Source: Bacteroides sp. (GTDB taxonomy: Bacteria; Bacteroidota; Bacteroidia; Bacteroidales; Bacteroidaceae). From it: 64,000 nucleotides of DNA. The translations under genes and the position numbers were made by a program. This document shows positions 22,638 to 31,560 of this stretch, one piece after another (within the stretch, counting starts at the first letter, position 1; each line of letters begins with the position of its first letter). The notes beneath the pieces are model-generated. The model was not told the origin of the DNA. It saw only the letters and a list, made by a program, of their open reading frames with translations, and ran no database searches. The stretch spans positions 434,001-498,000 of the forward strand of contig JAJQDI010000009.1 in NCBI GenBank assembly GCA_021202275.1, written 5' to 3'.

Positions 22638-22796
22638 TGTTTTTTATTGATAATGAGTTATTTTTTCTGAATATCTATTAGATGTTTGATTTATTCCTTA
22701 CTGATTTTCCGTATAAGTCTATTCAGAGACAAAACCATATTAAGTATGAATGTATTTTTTTCCCTCACAATTCTATGATCCACTACTCTATGTTTG

Positions 22797-24149
22797 TCAC
22801 AGAGGTTCCACCCCATCAGGATATTTAGATTTCCATTTATAATTGATATCTCCTCCTGCGATCCGGGCACCACTTTTGTATATAATTACTTCAATTACCT
22901 GACGTTGTCCTGTATCATTATACGAAACTCTGGCATCTGTAAAAAAGTATTCCCATTTCATTATAACCGTTACTTGTCCATTAGCCGGTATATCCACACT
23001 GGACAACCGATTGCCTTTCTCATCCGTTACTATAGGAGATTGGGTGTGATCTTTCGATGCAAAATGTCCCCATGCACTAAAAGCGGTCACATTGGTACTT
23101 GACTTGGTATTTGACGGATTCTTTATGGTCATTTTCAGTACCAGATCACCATTACTACAGAGGCTGTATTTCTTTTCACTTTCAAAAACTCCACCATCAT
23201 TAGCTGAGATTTCTGCCCAGGGTCTGAAATAAGAACCATCCCAATTGGGAGTGACCTCCACATCATATCCTACGTTTTCAATTTTGAAGTCCGTATTCCA
23301 CAATATCTTACATTCTACAGGAGAATGATTATAAGGTATGTTTCCAAAAGGCTCAGGTAGGCGGTAATATCCTTGTTTCCATCCCTGCTCCGAAATATTT
23401 TCCAGGGCAAAATATAATTTGGCAGTAAATACAGAAGATGTACTGGCAAATAGCTCTTTCAATTTAAGAGTGATTGAGATACCTCCGCCACTGATTTCAT
23501 TGTTTACCAGAATCGGTGTTAAAGCACTATATACAGTTCTTGCTGCATTGGAATAATCAAATACTGCACAGACCAGTCTGAATTCATTCAGATTTACATC
23601 TGCTCCTAAAATATCATACGATTGCAATGTATCTGTACTGTCTCCCGGGTCTGCAGTAAAGTAAACCTTCAGGTCATTACTACTTCCTGTCAGATCAAAC
23701 TGAAAGCTATTTCCACTTCTTACAATAAAAGGTCTGGCTTCATGATTATATCCCCAAAAGTCCAATATCCTGTAAGGATATGTACTTCCTCCTGTCGGAG
23801 GAGTGTAACAGGAACTCCATAAATAACTATCATCGTCCGTCTCATACAGGCTTCGGATTCTCTCTGCACGAATTTTCATATCTCCACTCTTAGATACTTT
23901 ATTAGGTAGTCCTAACCCACAGTTCTTGTCTTCTCCCTTCCACATTTCCGCTATATAGTTTGCTGCGGTAGAACGATACGATTGTCCCAGAAGTGATCTG
24001 TACTTTACTGGCTTGAACTTACTCCAGATATTAGTTTTTCCATGTTTATTGGCACATAGATATCCCACATCATTACTGGCTACTCCCAAAATTTCTTTCA
24101 CATCCTTCACACTGACAGGTGCTGTTATAATTCCGTTATTTACCGGCAT
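22797..24149 (-). CDS. Putative phage baseplate/fibre protein
   Basis: A 450-residue protein that overlaps the 3' end of the S74 fibre gene by 14 bases. An N-terminal segment (residues 1-110) contains VKDVKEILGVASNDVGYLCA. The rest is beta-rich with many Tyr/Trp and Ser/Thr residues, as in fibre or adhesin domains. No known family is recognised. Its location between the S74 fibre and the lysis genes argues for a structural role. Confidence 0.6.
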   Translation of the reverse strand: MPVNNGIITAPVSVKDVKEILGVASNDVGYLCANKHGKTNIWSKFKPVKYRSLLGQSYRSTAANYIAEMWKGEDKNCGLGLPNKVSKSGDMKIRAERIRSLYETDDDSYLWSSCYTPPTGGSTYPYRILDFWGYNHEARPFIVRSGNSFQFDLTGSSNDLKVYFTADPGDSTDTLQSYDILGADVNLNEFRLVCAVFDYSNAARTVYSALTPILVNNEISGGGISITLKLKELFASTSSVFTAKLYFALENISEQGWKQGYYRLPEPFGNIPYNHSPVECKILWNTDFKIENVGYDVEVTPNWDGSYFRPWAEISANDGGVFESEKKYSLCSNGDLVLKMTIKNPSNTKSSTNVTAFSAWGHFASKDHTQSPIVTDEKGNRLSSVDIPANGQVTVIMKWEYFFTDARVSYNDTGQRQVIEVIIYKSGARIAGGDINYKWKSKYPDGVEPL

Positions 24150-26004
24150 GGTATGTATGTTCTAATTGTTCAATGTGTTGTTTCAGTTCTCCATTCTCTC
24201 TTTCCAGACGATCCACTCTCTCTCGGATGGTTTCTACTTTTTGTATGGTCTGCTGACAAGAAGCCGCGATCAGATTGATATAGTCGGAATGCAGGTAATT
24301 CAGACTACCGTATTTGTCTTCTTTCCGCCTGGCATCCATCTGGGGCAACACTCCCACTACATCCTGATATACCAGTCCGATGGCTTCCTGATGTGTTTCT
24401 TTGTATCTGAACCGCATCACCTGTCCCAGTGCCAGCAATACCTGACAGGCATCAAACGCCTGGAAATCGTATTTCGCGTTCCGGTCAGAAGTAGTCTGTG
24501 CCGTCACTGCTCCTGTGGAAAAGACATTTGCAGCCCATAAATCTCCAGCTAAATAACTATTACCATTGACATATAACTTATATCCACTGACAGGATCAGC
24601 ATTTATTGCAAAACCAGCATAACCACTTTCACAATTTAATCTTATACCATTGGTTACACCTCTAAGATAACCATACCGTTGACCACTCGTGTTATAAAAT
24701 TCAAAATAAGGTTGATCACCAGTCATACCAGCGTAATTACCAGGTGAAGCATAGAAACCTACACCCGTCGATTGACCTGTCTTATTACCCGAAAGTAGCC
24801 AATTTGCAGTAAAGATTCCATTTAAATTTAAGATACTTGAAGATATATGTGTAAGCGCAATACCACTTGCAGCTGAATTAAGTCTATAAAAATATATACC
24901 CGGGGATGTTGCGGATTTGATATGGATATTACCCACTGAAGTTAATATTACACCTGCACCAGCTGTTAAACTATCATTTAGTGAAGTGCTAACCGTAACA
25001 TTAGCATTCACCCAAAGATTAGACCAACGACGGTCATAATTACCTAATGACATTGCTGCATTTGCTGCTGGATATAAATTATTCGTATATACTGTACCTG
25101 ACAGATATGTATTACCATTGACATATAACTTATACCCACTGACAGGATCAGCATTTATTGCAAAACCAGCATAACCACTTTCACAATTTAATCTTATACC
25201 ATTGGTTACACCTCTAAGATAACCATATCGTTGACCACTTGTGTTATAAAATTCAAAATAAGGTTGCTCTCCAACAAGTCCTGCATAACTTGCAGATGAA
25301 GCATAAAATCCGGGCTTACCATCTGATTGTGCAGTTTTTGTTCCGGATAATAACAAATTGGCTGTTAATGCTCCAGTTATTGTGTCTCCTGTCTTCTTCA
25401 CATAACTATTGCTTGCACTTGTTGCAGTTAAATACCCTTGTGAAGTAATCCAGCTTTGTGTTGCATATCCGGTGAGGTCCGGAACGATTGCCGACTGACT
25501 GATGTAGCCCCATGTACCATCGCTCTTTTTGGAGAGAAGAGATCCCGCTGGAGCACTGATAACAGAATCGTTTACATCCAGTAGTTCATAAAGGTTTGTT
25601 GCGTTTCCCGATCCGCTGCCTGTCTCCAGATCCCGGCCGATCATCTGAGCCACTACCGCCTTTTCCGATACCACGTTGTACCGGGAGCGTACGATCCAAT
25701 CCGCTTCGTCTTTGATCGGATTGCCTTTGTCTAACTCCCACATGCGGCCGATCGCCTCGAGCCCCTCCTGTATCTTCTCCTGGGTGGCTTTGTACGACTT
25801 CACGATGCTGCTGTGCATCTCACTCACCGCACGTAGCAATTCTACATTCTCGCTGATCTCGGCCACCTCTTCCCGCAGGGCCTGGGTACTCCCTACCATG
25901 CGCTCCTCTCCTATCGTCGCGTGCTGACGGAAAGGCTCGTCCAGGTGCTTCTCCACAGAAAGCACCCGTGTCTCCAGCCGGTGGTCTCCATCTACATACA
26001 CCAC
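24136..26004 (-). CDS. Tail fibre C-terminal part with S74 self-cleaving chaperone domain
   Basis: 622 residues opened by GTG at 26004. The N-terminal 100 residues are helical. Residues about 170-480 are beta-rich repeats containing two near-identical 52-residue blocks (EQPYFEFYNTSGQRYGYLRG and onward). The C-terminal 130 residues are an intramolecular chaperone/peptidase S74 domain with the SDRNAK Ser-Lys motif and a coiled-coil tail. Such domains fold the fibre trimer and then cleave themselves off. The frame is continuous with the upstream tail-tip gene except for one amber codon at 26008-26010, so the two pieces are probably one protein of about 1,100 residues. Confidence 0.8.
   Translation of the reverse strand: MVYVDGDHRLETRVLSVEKHLDEPFRQHATIGEERMVGSTQALREEVAEISENVELLRAVSEMHSSIVKSYKATQEKIQEGLEAIGRMWELDKGNPIKDEADWIVRSRYNVVSEKAVVAQMIGRDLETGSGSGNATNLYELLDVNDSVISAPAGSLLSKKSDGTWGYISQSAIVPDLTGYATQSWITSQGYLTATSASNSYVKKTGDTITGALTANLLLSGTKTAQSDGKPGFYASSASYAGLVGEQPYFEFYNTSGQRYGYLRGVTNGIRLNCESGYAGFAINADPVSGYKLYVNGNTYLSGTVYTNNLYPAANAAMSLGNYDRRWSNLWVNANVTVSTSLNDSLTAGAGVILTSVGNIHIKSATSPGIYFYRLNSAASGIALTHISSSILNLNGIFTANWLLSGNKTGQSTGVGFYASPGNYAGMTGDQPYFEFYNTSGQRYGYLRGVTNGIRLNCESGYAGFAINADPVSGYKLYVNGNSYLAGDLWAANVFSTGAVTAQTTSDRNAKYDFQAFDACQVLLALGQVMRFRYKETHQEAIGLVYQDVVGVLPQMDARRKEDKYGSLNYLHSDYINLIAASCQQTIQKVETIRERVDRLERENGELKQHIEQLEHTYHAGK
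24559..24714 (-). repeat. Intragenic direct repeat, copy 1
   Basis: A 156-base block nearly identical to 25111-25266, encoding the repeated 52-residue beta segment of the S74 fibre. Domain gain or loss by recombination is plausible. Confidence 0.8.
25111..25266 (-). repeat. Intragenic direct repeat, copy 2
   Basis: Second copy of the 156-base block at 24559-24714, same strand, with only a few substitutions. Confidence 0.8.
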
Positions 26005-26007
26005 CTT

Positions 26008-27453
26008 CTAGCCTACCTGGAGATCGGTTGCCTGCTGATAGAAAGCCACGGGATTGGAGTCAAACTCATACGTATTCCAATCCTTGCGCCGACGCTCCAT
26101 CTCCTCGTCCAACGCCTCTTCCAGGCGAAGCTGCGCGGCACTCACATAGGCCTGAGGAAGTTCTACATTCAGCAGGACCAGCCGGTCGCCCTCTGCGGGG
26201 TGCATCACCGTATTGGGGATATTCAGCCCGGTAGTGTCATCGTAGTTGATCCGGTAGACATGGGTCAGTACCGTGTCGGTCTGATCCTTTCCAACCCTGA
26301 TCTGCGTACGTTCGAAATATTGCGCTTCGAACTCCCATCCCGACAGCGACCTACTCTCGAAAAGCAGGGAGAGTGCCTTTCCGGAGATCACTGCCGGAGT
26401 TTCCGTAAAAACTTCGTCCGTACCCCCTTCTTCCTGCGAAGGGGTACACAACTGCACGTAGAAGATCTCCTGCACCTTGTACAACGGTTCTCCTGCTTCT
26501 TCTCCCACTACGATCCGGTTCCCTTCCCTGTCCGTTACTTCTACAAAGGTAGACCAGACAGTACCTACGGTAAGTTCCGACTTCGGATAGATATGATCAA
26601 ATACCAGGGTTTTCACAAAGATCTCTCCGGGGCGCAGCGGTTCTCCCCCGGCTGTCAGGTCTTTGTAGCTATAGGGATATTTCTCCTGCGGCAGCCGCAG
26701 GCGGTTATGGACGAGATGGACCACCGTGCCTTCGTCTGGTGTATCTCCGGACACTAAATTGCGGGTAGAACCGAAGGCATAGAACCGATTGTAGTAGCCC
26801 TCTTTGTCGGTATTCACCTGGGGCACTTGTATGTTGCGTCCTACTTCCAACGTCAGCGGAACAGCCTCTCCACTCTGTGCGTCGGTGATCAGATCGCGGT
26901 AGCAGCGGGACAGATGGATCTCGTTGCCCGCTACCCACCACTCGGTCTCCCAGGTATCGGCTATATTGCACAGGGCTTCGAAGATACTGGCCGACTGGAA
27001 TTGCAGGTGTCTGATCTCTGTGAGTGCCGTATCGATCAGGGCTACATATTCCTCTCCGGTGAAGTGCCTGAGGTTGCGCAATACGATATCCATGAATTCT
27101 CCGGGCTTCATCGTACCGCTCCAGTCGGTCTCCATGGCGGAGTCTATCTCTCCGGCTTCGTTGGTAGTGAAGAAAAACAGCGGTTGTTTCTTCCAACTCA
27201 TTACCACCGATTCGAAACGAGGCTCGTAGGTATACGCCTCTTCACCATCGCGGGTGGGGGTATACGGATCGAGCAACGAAAAGCGCTTGCCTTCATATTC
27301 CATCCACGCGCCGGCAGGCCAGGTCGTGCACACATCCTGCCGGAAAGAGAGCTGTACGTATTCCTCTTTCATCAGGTCGTGGCGGTAGATGCACTTTTCC
27401 GTAAGAGGGGCAGTGAAAAGCAGCTTTCCGGTTATGTCTCTGATCTCTATCAT
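26008..27453 (-). CDS. Tail-tip protein 2, N-terminal part
   Basis: 481 residues paralogous to the N-terminal half of tail-tip protein 1 (37281..40124). Both start with a short beta strand and TGK motif. Both have the segment about a cell-type Trp pair (ADTWETEWWVAGNEIHLSRC versus ADAYECEWWSEENG), then YNRFYAFGSTRNL versus TRFYCYSSTRNL. This corresponds to the phage tail-spike/endopeptidase-tail hub. It ends with TAG at 26008-26010. The paralogue reads ELGQRVLLVD where this gene reads LQVG-stop-KVVYVD, so the amber replaces an expected Gln and translation would otherwise run into the S74 fibre part. Confidence 0.75.
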   Translation of the reverse strand: MIEIRDITGKLLFTAPLTEKCIYRHDLMKEEYVQLSFRQDVCTTWPAGAWMEYEGKRFSLLDPYTPTRDGEEAYTYEPRFESVVMSWKKQPLFFFTTNEAGEIDSAMETDWSGTMKPGEFMDIVLRNLRHFTGEEYVALIDTALTEIRHLQFQSASIFEALCNIADTWETEWWVAGNEIHLSRCYRDLITDAQSGEAVPLTLEVGRNIQVPQVNTDKEGYYNRFYAFGSTRNLVSGDTPDEGTVVHLVHNRLRLPQEKYPYSYKDLTAGGEPLRPGEIFVKTLVFDHIYPKSELTVGTVWSTFVEVTDREGNRIVVGEEAGEPLYKVQEIFYVQLCTPSQEEGGTDEVFTETPAVISGKALSLLFESRSLSGWEFEAQYFERTQIRVGKDQTDTVLTHVYRINYDDTTGLNIPNTVMHPAEGDRLVLLNVELPQAYVSAAQLRLEEALDEEMERRRKDWNTYEFDSNPVAFYQQATDLQVG

Positions 27454-27650
27454 ATAAATTCCTGTATAGTATTGTGTTTTTATCCGTGATCACCCGTATA
27501 TCCGGATCATCTGTGTGTTGTCGCATCCCCCGGCTTTGTATCGCGTAAACAAATGATTTACAGCCATACATATTCTTCCGGTCGGTGAGAACACAAGGAC
27601 TCTTTTCACAAAAATAGAAGAAAAAGAAAGGTGCTCCAAAAGGGGAATTA

Positions 27651-27686
27651 CATGATGAAAAGTTATTGTGTCATGATGAAAAGTTA
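27651..27686 (-). promoter_or_regulatory. Paired 21-bp-spaced motif upstream of tail-tip 2
   Basis: Two copies of CATGATGAAAAGTTA on the plus strand at 21-bp spacing. The 36-bp unit recurs with one mismatch at 40261-40296, upstream of the paralogous tail-tip 1 gene. It is probably an activator or promoter element for late tail genes. The rest of 27.45-27.95 kb has no gene. Confidence 0.55.
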
Positions 27687-27953
27687 ATCGCACTTCATAA
27701 AAAAAAATATGTGCAGATAATCCGTTACTTCTTAATGATTTACATAAAAAACGCATTTTTTTCCAGGTTCCCGGAAAAGGGCGTTTAAAGAGCTGTCATT
27801 TGGGTTGGTATTTGTCAGACACAACCCGGATCTTTACAGATCGCTGATATACAAAACAGATCGTTTGCTGGTATAACGCATTCGGAAATGTAGTCGGGGA
27901 TCTTTGCTCCTTATGATGCATCGGAGCAAATAAAGTATCAGGAATTTCTCTGG

Positions 27954-28375
27954 CTAATCCTGCATAGTTTTTTCCTGATCGCGTCTTTTCAGCCAATTGA
28001 TCCATGTACACCGATGCACTTCGAGCTTGCGGGCAATGGCGGATTTACTCTTCCCTTCTGCCAGCATTTTATCCATCAGCGCATCTTTCCCGGTCAGTGT
28101 ATAGATCACATTCCTGCTTCCAACCAGACTCCCCAGGATCAAACCTTCTGCTCTGCAACGTGCCAACCCCTGTCGGGTGGCTTCCGAGATCTATGGACAT
28201 TCAACGAATAGATCACCACTTTTATAGCCGAATCCAGTGTATTCAGCAATTCATAAAGATTGACCACAATATTAAATACATTATTAAATACATTCCTGCC
28301 TACACGTGTAAAATTAACCGAGATAATTCTCCACTGTTTGTTTATCGGTGCTTACTCTGATTACTCGTAAATCAT
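27954..28375 (-). pseudogene. Decayed serine recombinase, second copy
   Basis: The minus strand from ATG 28375 aligns with the intact-length recombinase at 30125-30744 but has early stop codons, an internal deletion and frameshifts. The C-terminal 70 residues remain open (27954..28166), with the segment GSRNVIYTLTGKDALMDKML and the helix-turn-helix KSKSAIARKLEVHRCTWINW. It lies just outside the left inverted repeat of the receptor-binding cassette and points opposite to the other copy. Confidence 0.8.
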
Positions 28376-28426
28376 TTTTATTACAGTTTAGTTACAACCA
28401 AATATAAGGAAATTGCGGTATTCTAT

Positions 28427-28474
28427 CGCCCCTTAAAAATAGACAATCATATGGGAAAGAAAAAATTAAATGAA
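28427..28474 (+). repeat. Left 48-bp inverted repeat (IR-A)
   Basis: Starts CGCCCCTTAAAAATAGACAA and ends in the eighth codon of the receptor-binding gene at 28451. It is a perfect reverse complement of 32629-32676. It is the probable crossover region of an invertible segment. Confidence 0.9.
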
Positions 28475-29020
28475 ATTACTAAAGTGTCAACTGCTGGCGA
28501 CAATGATCATATTGTAATGAATACTTCTGAGGGCTCTACAGTTCAGATAAAAAAGGCAGATTTAGCCAATGCAATGGCTGATGTGATGAGGGTAGCTTCA
28601 AACAAGAAAAACGGCTTAATGAGTTCTGAAGAAAAGGGCAAATCTGGCAGCAAACATAGTACAGGACCGGTACTGATTCTTAACACTAGCCCATTACAAT
28701 TAGGTAAAACTATCTCTATGTCTATGTTTATAAGCTATAACCGCTCAGGAGGAGCAAGACAGAATTTATATTTTGTATCCGTTAACCGCCTTTCAAGTTC
28801 AATGATTCCAGAAGTTCTTGTTAAGGTCTTGGCTGGAGACTATCGAGTGAAAGTTAAATATATTTATGATGAAACTGGAAATCTCACTTTATTTATGGAA
28901 GATTCTGGTTATACCATGGGAACATTTGTACAACTACTAAATAATCCATTGGATATAAAACTAACAATGAGTGGTTTTAGTGGTGATCTGAGTAATGCTT
29001 ATGAAGCGATTGTAGAATAA
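28451..29020 (+). CDS. Alternative receptor-binding/tail fibre protein A
   Basis: A 189-residue protein opening MGKKKLNE, an anchor motif shared with the genes at 29534 and 32230. The next 35 residues resemble the LN-x-DxDxIxMxxxxG linker of Bacteroidales tail fibres; the C-terminal 130 residues differ completely from the other two. It lies on the plus strand, against the late unit, so it should be silent in this orientation. Inversion at the 48-bp repeats would place it in frame and direction behind the 32824 gene. AT-rich compared with surrounding phage genes. Confidence 0.75.
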   Translation: MGKKKLNEITKVSTAGDNDHIVMNTSEGSTVQIKKADLANAMADVMRVASNKKNGLMSSEEKGKSGSKHSTGPVLILNTSPLQLGKTISMSMFISYNRSGGARQNLYFVSVNRLSSSMIPEVLVKVLAGDYRVKVKYIYDETGNLTLFMEDSGYTMGTFVQLLNNPLDIKLTMSGFSGDLSNAYEAIVE

Positions 29021-29116
29021 ACTCTTTTCCTGGAAAAAGTATATGAAATATATTTTTAAAGTACATTATTCAACCACATACAGTGTTTAATATGTGATTT
29101 ACCTATTTATAAAACT

Positions 29117-29166
29117 GATGCTATAATATGGATTGTTCTATTAAATACAATCTATATTATAGCATC
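29117..29166. repeat. Long 20-bp-stem hairpin
   Basis: Arms GATGCTATAATATGGATTGT (29117-29136) and ACAATCTATATTATAGCATC (29147-29166), with one mismatch and a 10-base loop. It lies just past the end of fibre gene A. It may be a terminator or a recombination remnant. Confidence 0.65.
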
Positions 29167-29197
29167 AACCTATCTTAATCAACCATTAACAGAGGAT

Positions 29198-29419
29198 ATG
29201 GTGAATAAACGTTTTATGATAGTTCACAACAGAGTGGTTTGGAATAAAATAACTCCATCGGCCAATTGGATCTTTGGTTCTGCATTAAGACCAGCCTGAA
29301 CTGATTGGGAACGTCAATTTATATTTGATTATGGAGGAAATATTTATCCCTTCTACTATGATGGTAAAGTATGGAGTGATATGACTTTAATGGTAAAAAG
29401 ATCTTCCGGGAGCCCATAG
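29198..29419 (+). pseudogene. Tail-fibre C-terminal remnant
   Basis: An open stretch of 74 codons interrupted by TGA at 29297-29299 and ended by TAG at 29417. The text VVWNKITPSANWIFGSALRP, then WERQFIFDYGGNIYPFYYDG, reads like a fibre tip domain that has lost its anchor. It suggests a reservoir of silent tip segments in the cassette. A hairpin with 8-bp arms CGGGAGCC/GGCTCCCG (29407-29443) overlaps its end. Confidence 0.5.
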
Positions 29420-29533
29420 AACCAGGAATCTGTTCGGCTCCCGAATAATATTTAAGTGAAATATATTATTTGCCAATCCTTAAAGAATGACCATACATAC
29501 TTTAAGATTTTATATAAATTTATAGATAATATC

Positions 29534-30055
29534 TCATAATTCAAATTCTTCTATTAAATACCCGTTTAACGACTCTTCATTCACAATAAATGGTGTTATT
29601 AATCGTAAATTAAGAGAATTAGAGATAGAACACCATATATTATTATTTCTAGAACTATTGTAGTATATATCAATATATAAATCCGTATTGGGAATCTCTT
29701 TATAAACAAATCTCACTTTGTTAAATAAATCTCCTATTTGACCTATTTTATTTACAATCCTGAGTTCATAACCTGACCCAGCTAAATAAAAACAACTGTT
29801 AAGGGGCTTAGAGGTATTATAAGTGTTTCCAATATTAAATATAGCAGCATTCATCCGTGCTGTATGAATGCTATAAGCAATCCTATACCAACCTTGATCT
29901 ACCCATGTAAAACTTTTATGCTCACAACCATTAAAAGGCATGAGTTCACTTTTCTTAATTCTCCCTATGCTTCCATCCTCCATGGTCACCAGGATATACT
30001 CACTGTCCTTAAGCGAGTTTACTGGCTGGACTTCATTTAATTTTTTCTTTCCCAC
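29534..30055 (-). CDS. Alternative receptor-binding/tail fibre protein B
   Basis: A 173-residue protein with GTG start and the same GKKKLNE anchor. Its first 38 residues are almost identical to those of protein C (VNSLKDSEYILVTMEDGS), while the rest is unique. The upstream sequence resembles that of gene A but has diverged (ATTCTATC-CCCTTA), so it is a less perfect third crossover candidate. It is divergent from the recombinase gene, with only 69 bases between them. Probably a stored or alternative specificity. Confidence 0.7.
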   Translation of the reverse strand: MGKKKLNEVQPVNSLKDSEYILVTMEDGSIGRIKKSELMPFNGCEHKSFTWVDQGWYRIAYSIHTARMNAAIFNIGNTYNTSKPLNSCFYLAGSGYELRIVNKIGQIGDLFNKVRFVYKEIPNTDLYIDIYYNSSRNNNIWCSISNSLNLRLITPFIVNEESLNGYLIEEFEL

Positions 30056-30124
30056 CTTCTTGTTGTATGTTAAGGGAGATAGAATCGTATTATTTTTTCT
30101 ATATTTGAAAAGAACTAAACTTCA

Positions 30125-30744
30125 ATGAAAATGATTTACGCATATATCAGAGTGAGTACAGACAAACAGACAGTAGAAAATCAGCGGTATGTAATTGAAG
30201 AGTATTGCAAAACCTATGGTATTGTCATAGATGAATGGGTGAGGGAAGTCGTCTCCGGAAAGAAGGCATCGGATGATAAAAAACTGGGTAAGCTGCTCAA
30301 AAGAATTAAAAACGGGATACACTTATCTGTGTAAACTTTACCCGGGTAGGAAGAAATGTATTTAACATCATGGCCAATTTATATGAACTACAGCAAAAAA
30401 ATGTACGAGTGATTTTATTAGACGAGAAATACGAATTGCTCAATACACTGGATTCGGCTATAAAAGCGGTGATCTATTCCTTGAACGCCCACATGACAGG
30501 AGTGAAAATCTCAGAGGCTACCCGGCAGGGATTAGCCCGTCGCCGGGCAGAAGGGGTAGTTTTAGGGAGGCCGGCAGGCAGCAGAAACGTAGTATATAAA
30601 CTTACAGGCAAGGAGGCTATCATCGATAAAATGTTGGCTGAGAGAAAAAGCAAATCGGCCATAGCAAGAAAGTTAAAGGTACATCGGTGTACATTGATCA
30701 ACTGGCTCAAACGACGCGATGAGAAGCGAAGAGGTGATATGTAA
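30125..30744 (+). pseudogene. Serine recombinase/DNA invertase, frameshifted
   Basis: Two frames (30125..30334 and 30370..30744) together encode about 206 residues, the normal size of a Hin/Gin/Pin invertase. The N-terminus YAYIRVSTDKQTVENQ carries the catalytic Ser. The C-terminus has helix-turn-helix KSKSAIARKLKVHRCTLINW. The break is at the GGG run 30314-30316: one additional G restores GDTLICVNFTRVGRN, the conserved central motif. Resolvase-type recombinases of this class invert DNA between short inverted sites. It lies inside the putative invertible segment. Confidence 0.85.
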
Positions 30745-30896
30745 CTACTTATTTGTGTTTACTTAGCATTTTATTTTATAAAAATTCAGTATACCACATC
30801 ACACAATTATCAGGAAAAGAGTAATCTTTATTGAAATATAGAATTATATTTTATTTTTCAAAACAAAATCTTTATTTTTGCATTAAATAGATAGCC

Positions 30897-31190
30897 ATGA
30901 GAATTATATCCAGAAAGACCTTAATCTCTTTTTATACAAAGCATGCCGATGCCAAAGTTGCTTTAGAAGAGTGGTTTAGTAAAACTCAGAAAGCAGAATG
31001 GGAGAATTTTGCTGAAATAAAGAATACCTTTAATAGTGTGGATCATGTAGGAAATCAACATTATGTATTTCATGTCAAAGGAAATGACTACAGGCTTGTG
31101 GCGGTTATAAAATTTCAGATAAAAATGGTCTATATAAGATATATAGGTACCCATAAAGAATATGAAAAAATAAATGCTTCAAATATATAA
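30897..31190 (+). CDS. HigB-type mRNA interferase toxin
   Basis: A 97-residue protein of the HigB/RelE-like toxin family. It has basic residues and the core YVFHVKGNDYRLVAVIKFQI, ending with YIRYIGTHKEYEKI. HigB toxins cleave mRNA on the ribosome. As in higBA loci, the toxin precedes its antitoxin. The stop codon lies just before or inside the antitoxin start region, so the two are co-translated. AT-rich and located inside the invertible cassette. Confidence 0.88.
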   Translation: MRIISRKTLISFYTKHADAKVALEEWFSKTQKAEWENFAEIKNTFNSVDHVGNQHYVFHVKGNDYRLVAVIKFQIKMVYIRYIGTHKEYEKINASNI

Positions 31191-31194
31191 AATA

Positions 31195-31560
31195 ATGGAT
31201 AAGATTAAAACTAAAATTCAGTATGAAGCAATTATGGAGCGCATCGAAGAATTGCTTCCTTTGGTTGATGATAATACTCCTGCTACAGACAGGAACCTGA
31301 TAGAGTTGGATATTTTATCAAATCTGGCTGCGGATTATGAAGATGAATATTATCCGGTTACTCCGCCTGATATGATCAATGTGATCAAATTGCGGATGTA
31401 TGAAATGAAACTCAGTCAAAAGAATCTGGCAGATTTATTGAATATCAGCCCTTCCCGGATCAGTGATTATTTAACAGGCAGAAGTGAACCAACCTTGAAA
31501 ATAGCCAGGGACATCAGTAAAAAACTAAATATAGATCCCGCCATTATTTTAGGAGTTTAA
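31195..31560 (+). CDS. HigA-type antitoxin with HTH
   Basis: 121 residues from ATG 31195; an alternative ATG at 31174 overlaps the toxin gene by 17 bases. The N-terminal 65 residues are helical and acidic and probably bind the toxin. The C-terminal XRE-type helix-turn-helix is MKLSQKNLADLLNISPSRIS with YLTGRSEPTLKIARDISKKL. It should neutralise HigB and repress its own promoter. Confidence 0.88.
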   Translation: MDKIKTKIQYEAIMERIEELLPLVDDNTPATDRNLIELDILSNLAADYEDEYYPVTPPDMINVIKLRMYEMKLSQKNLADLLNISPSRISDYLTGRSEPTLKIARDISKKLNIDPAIILGV

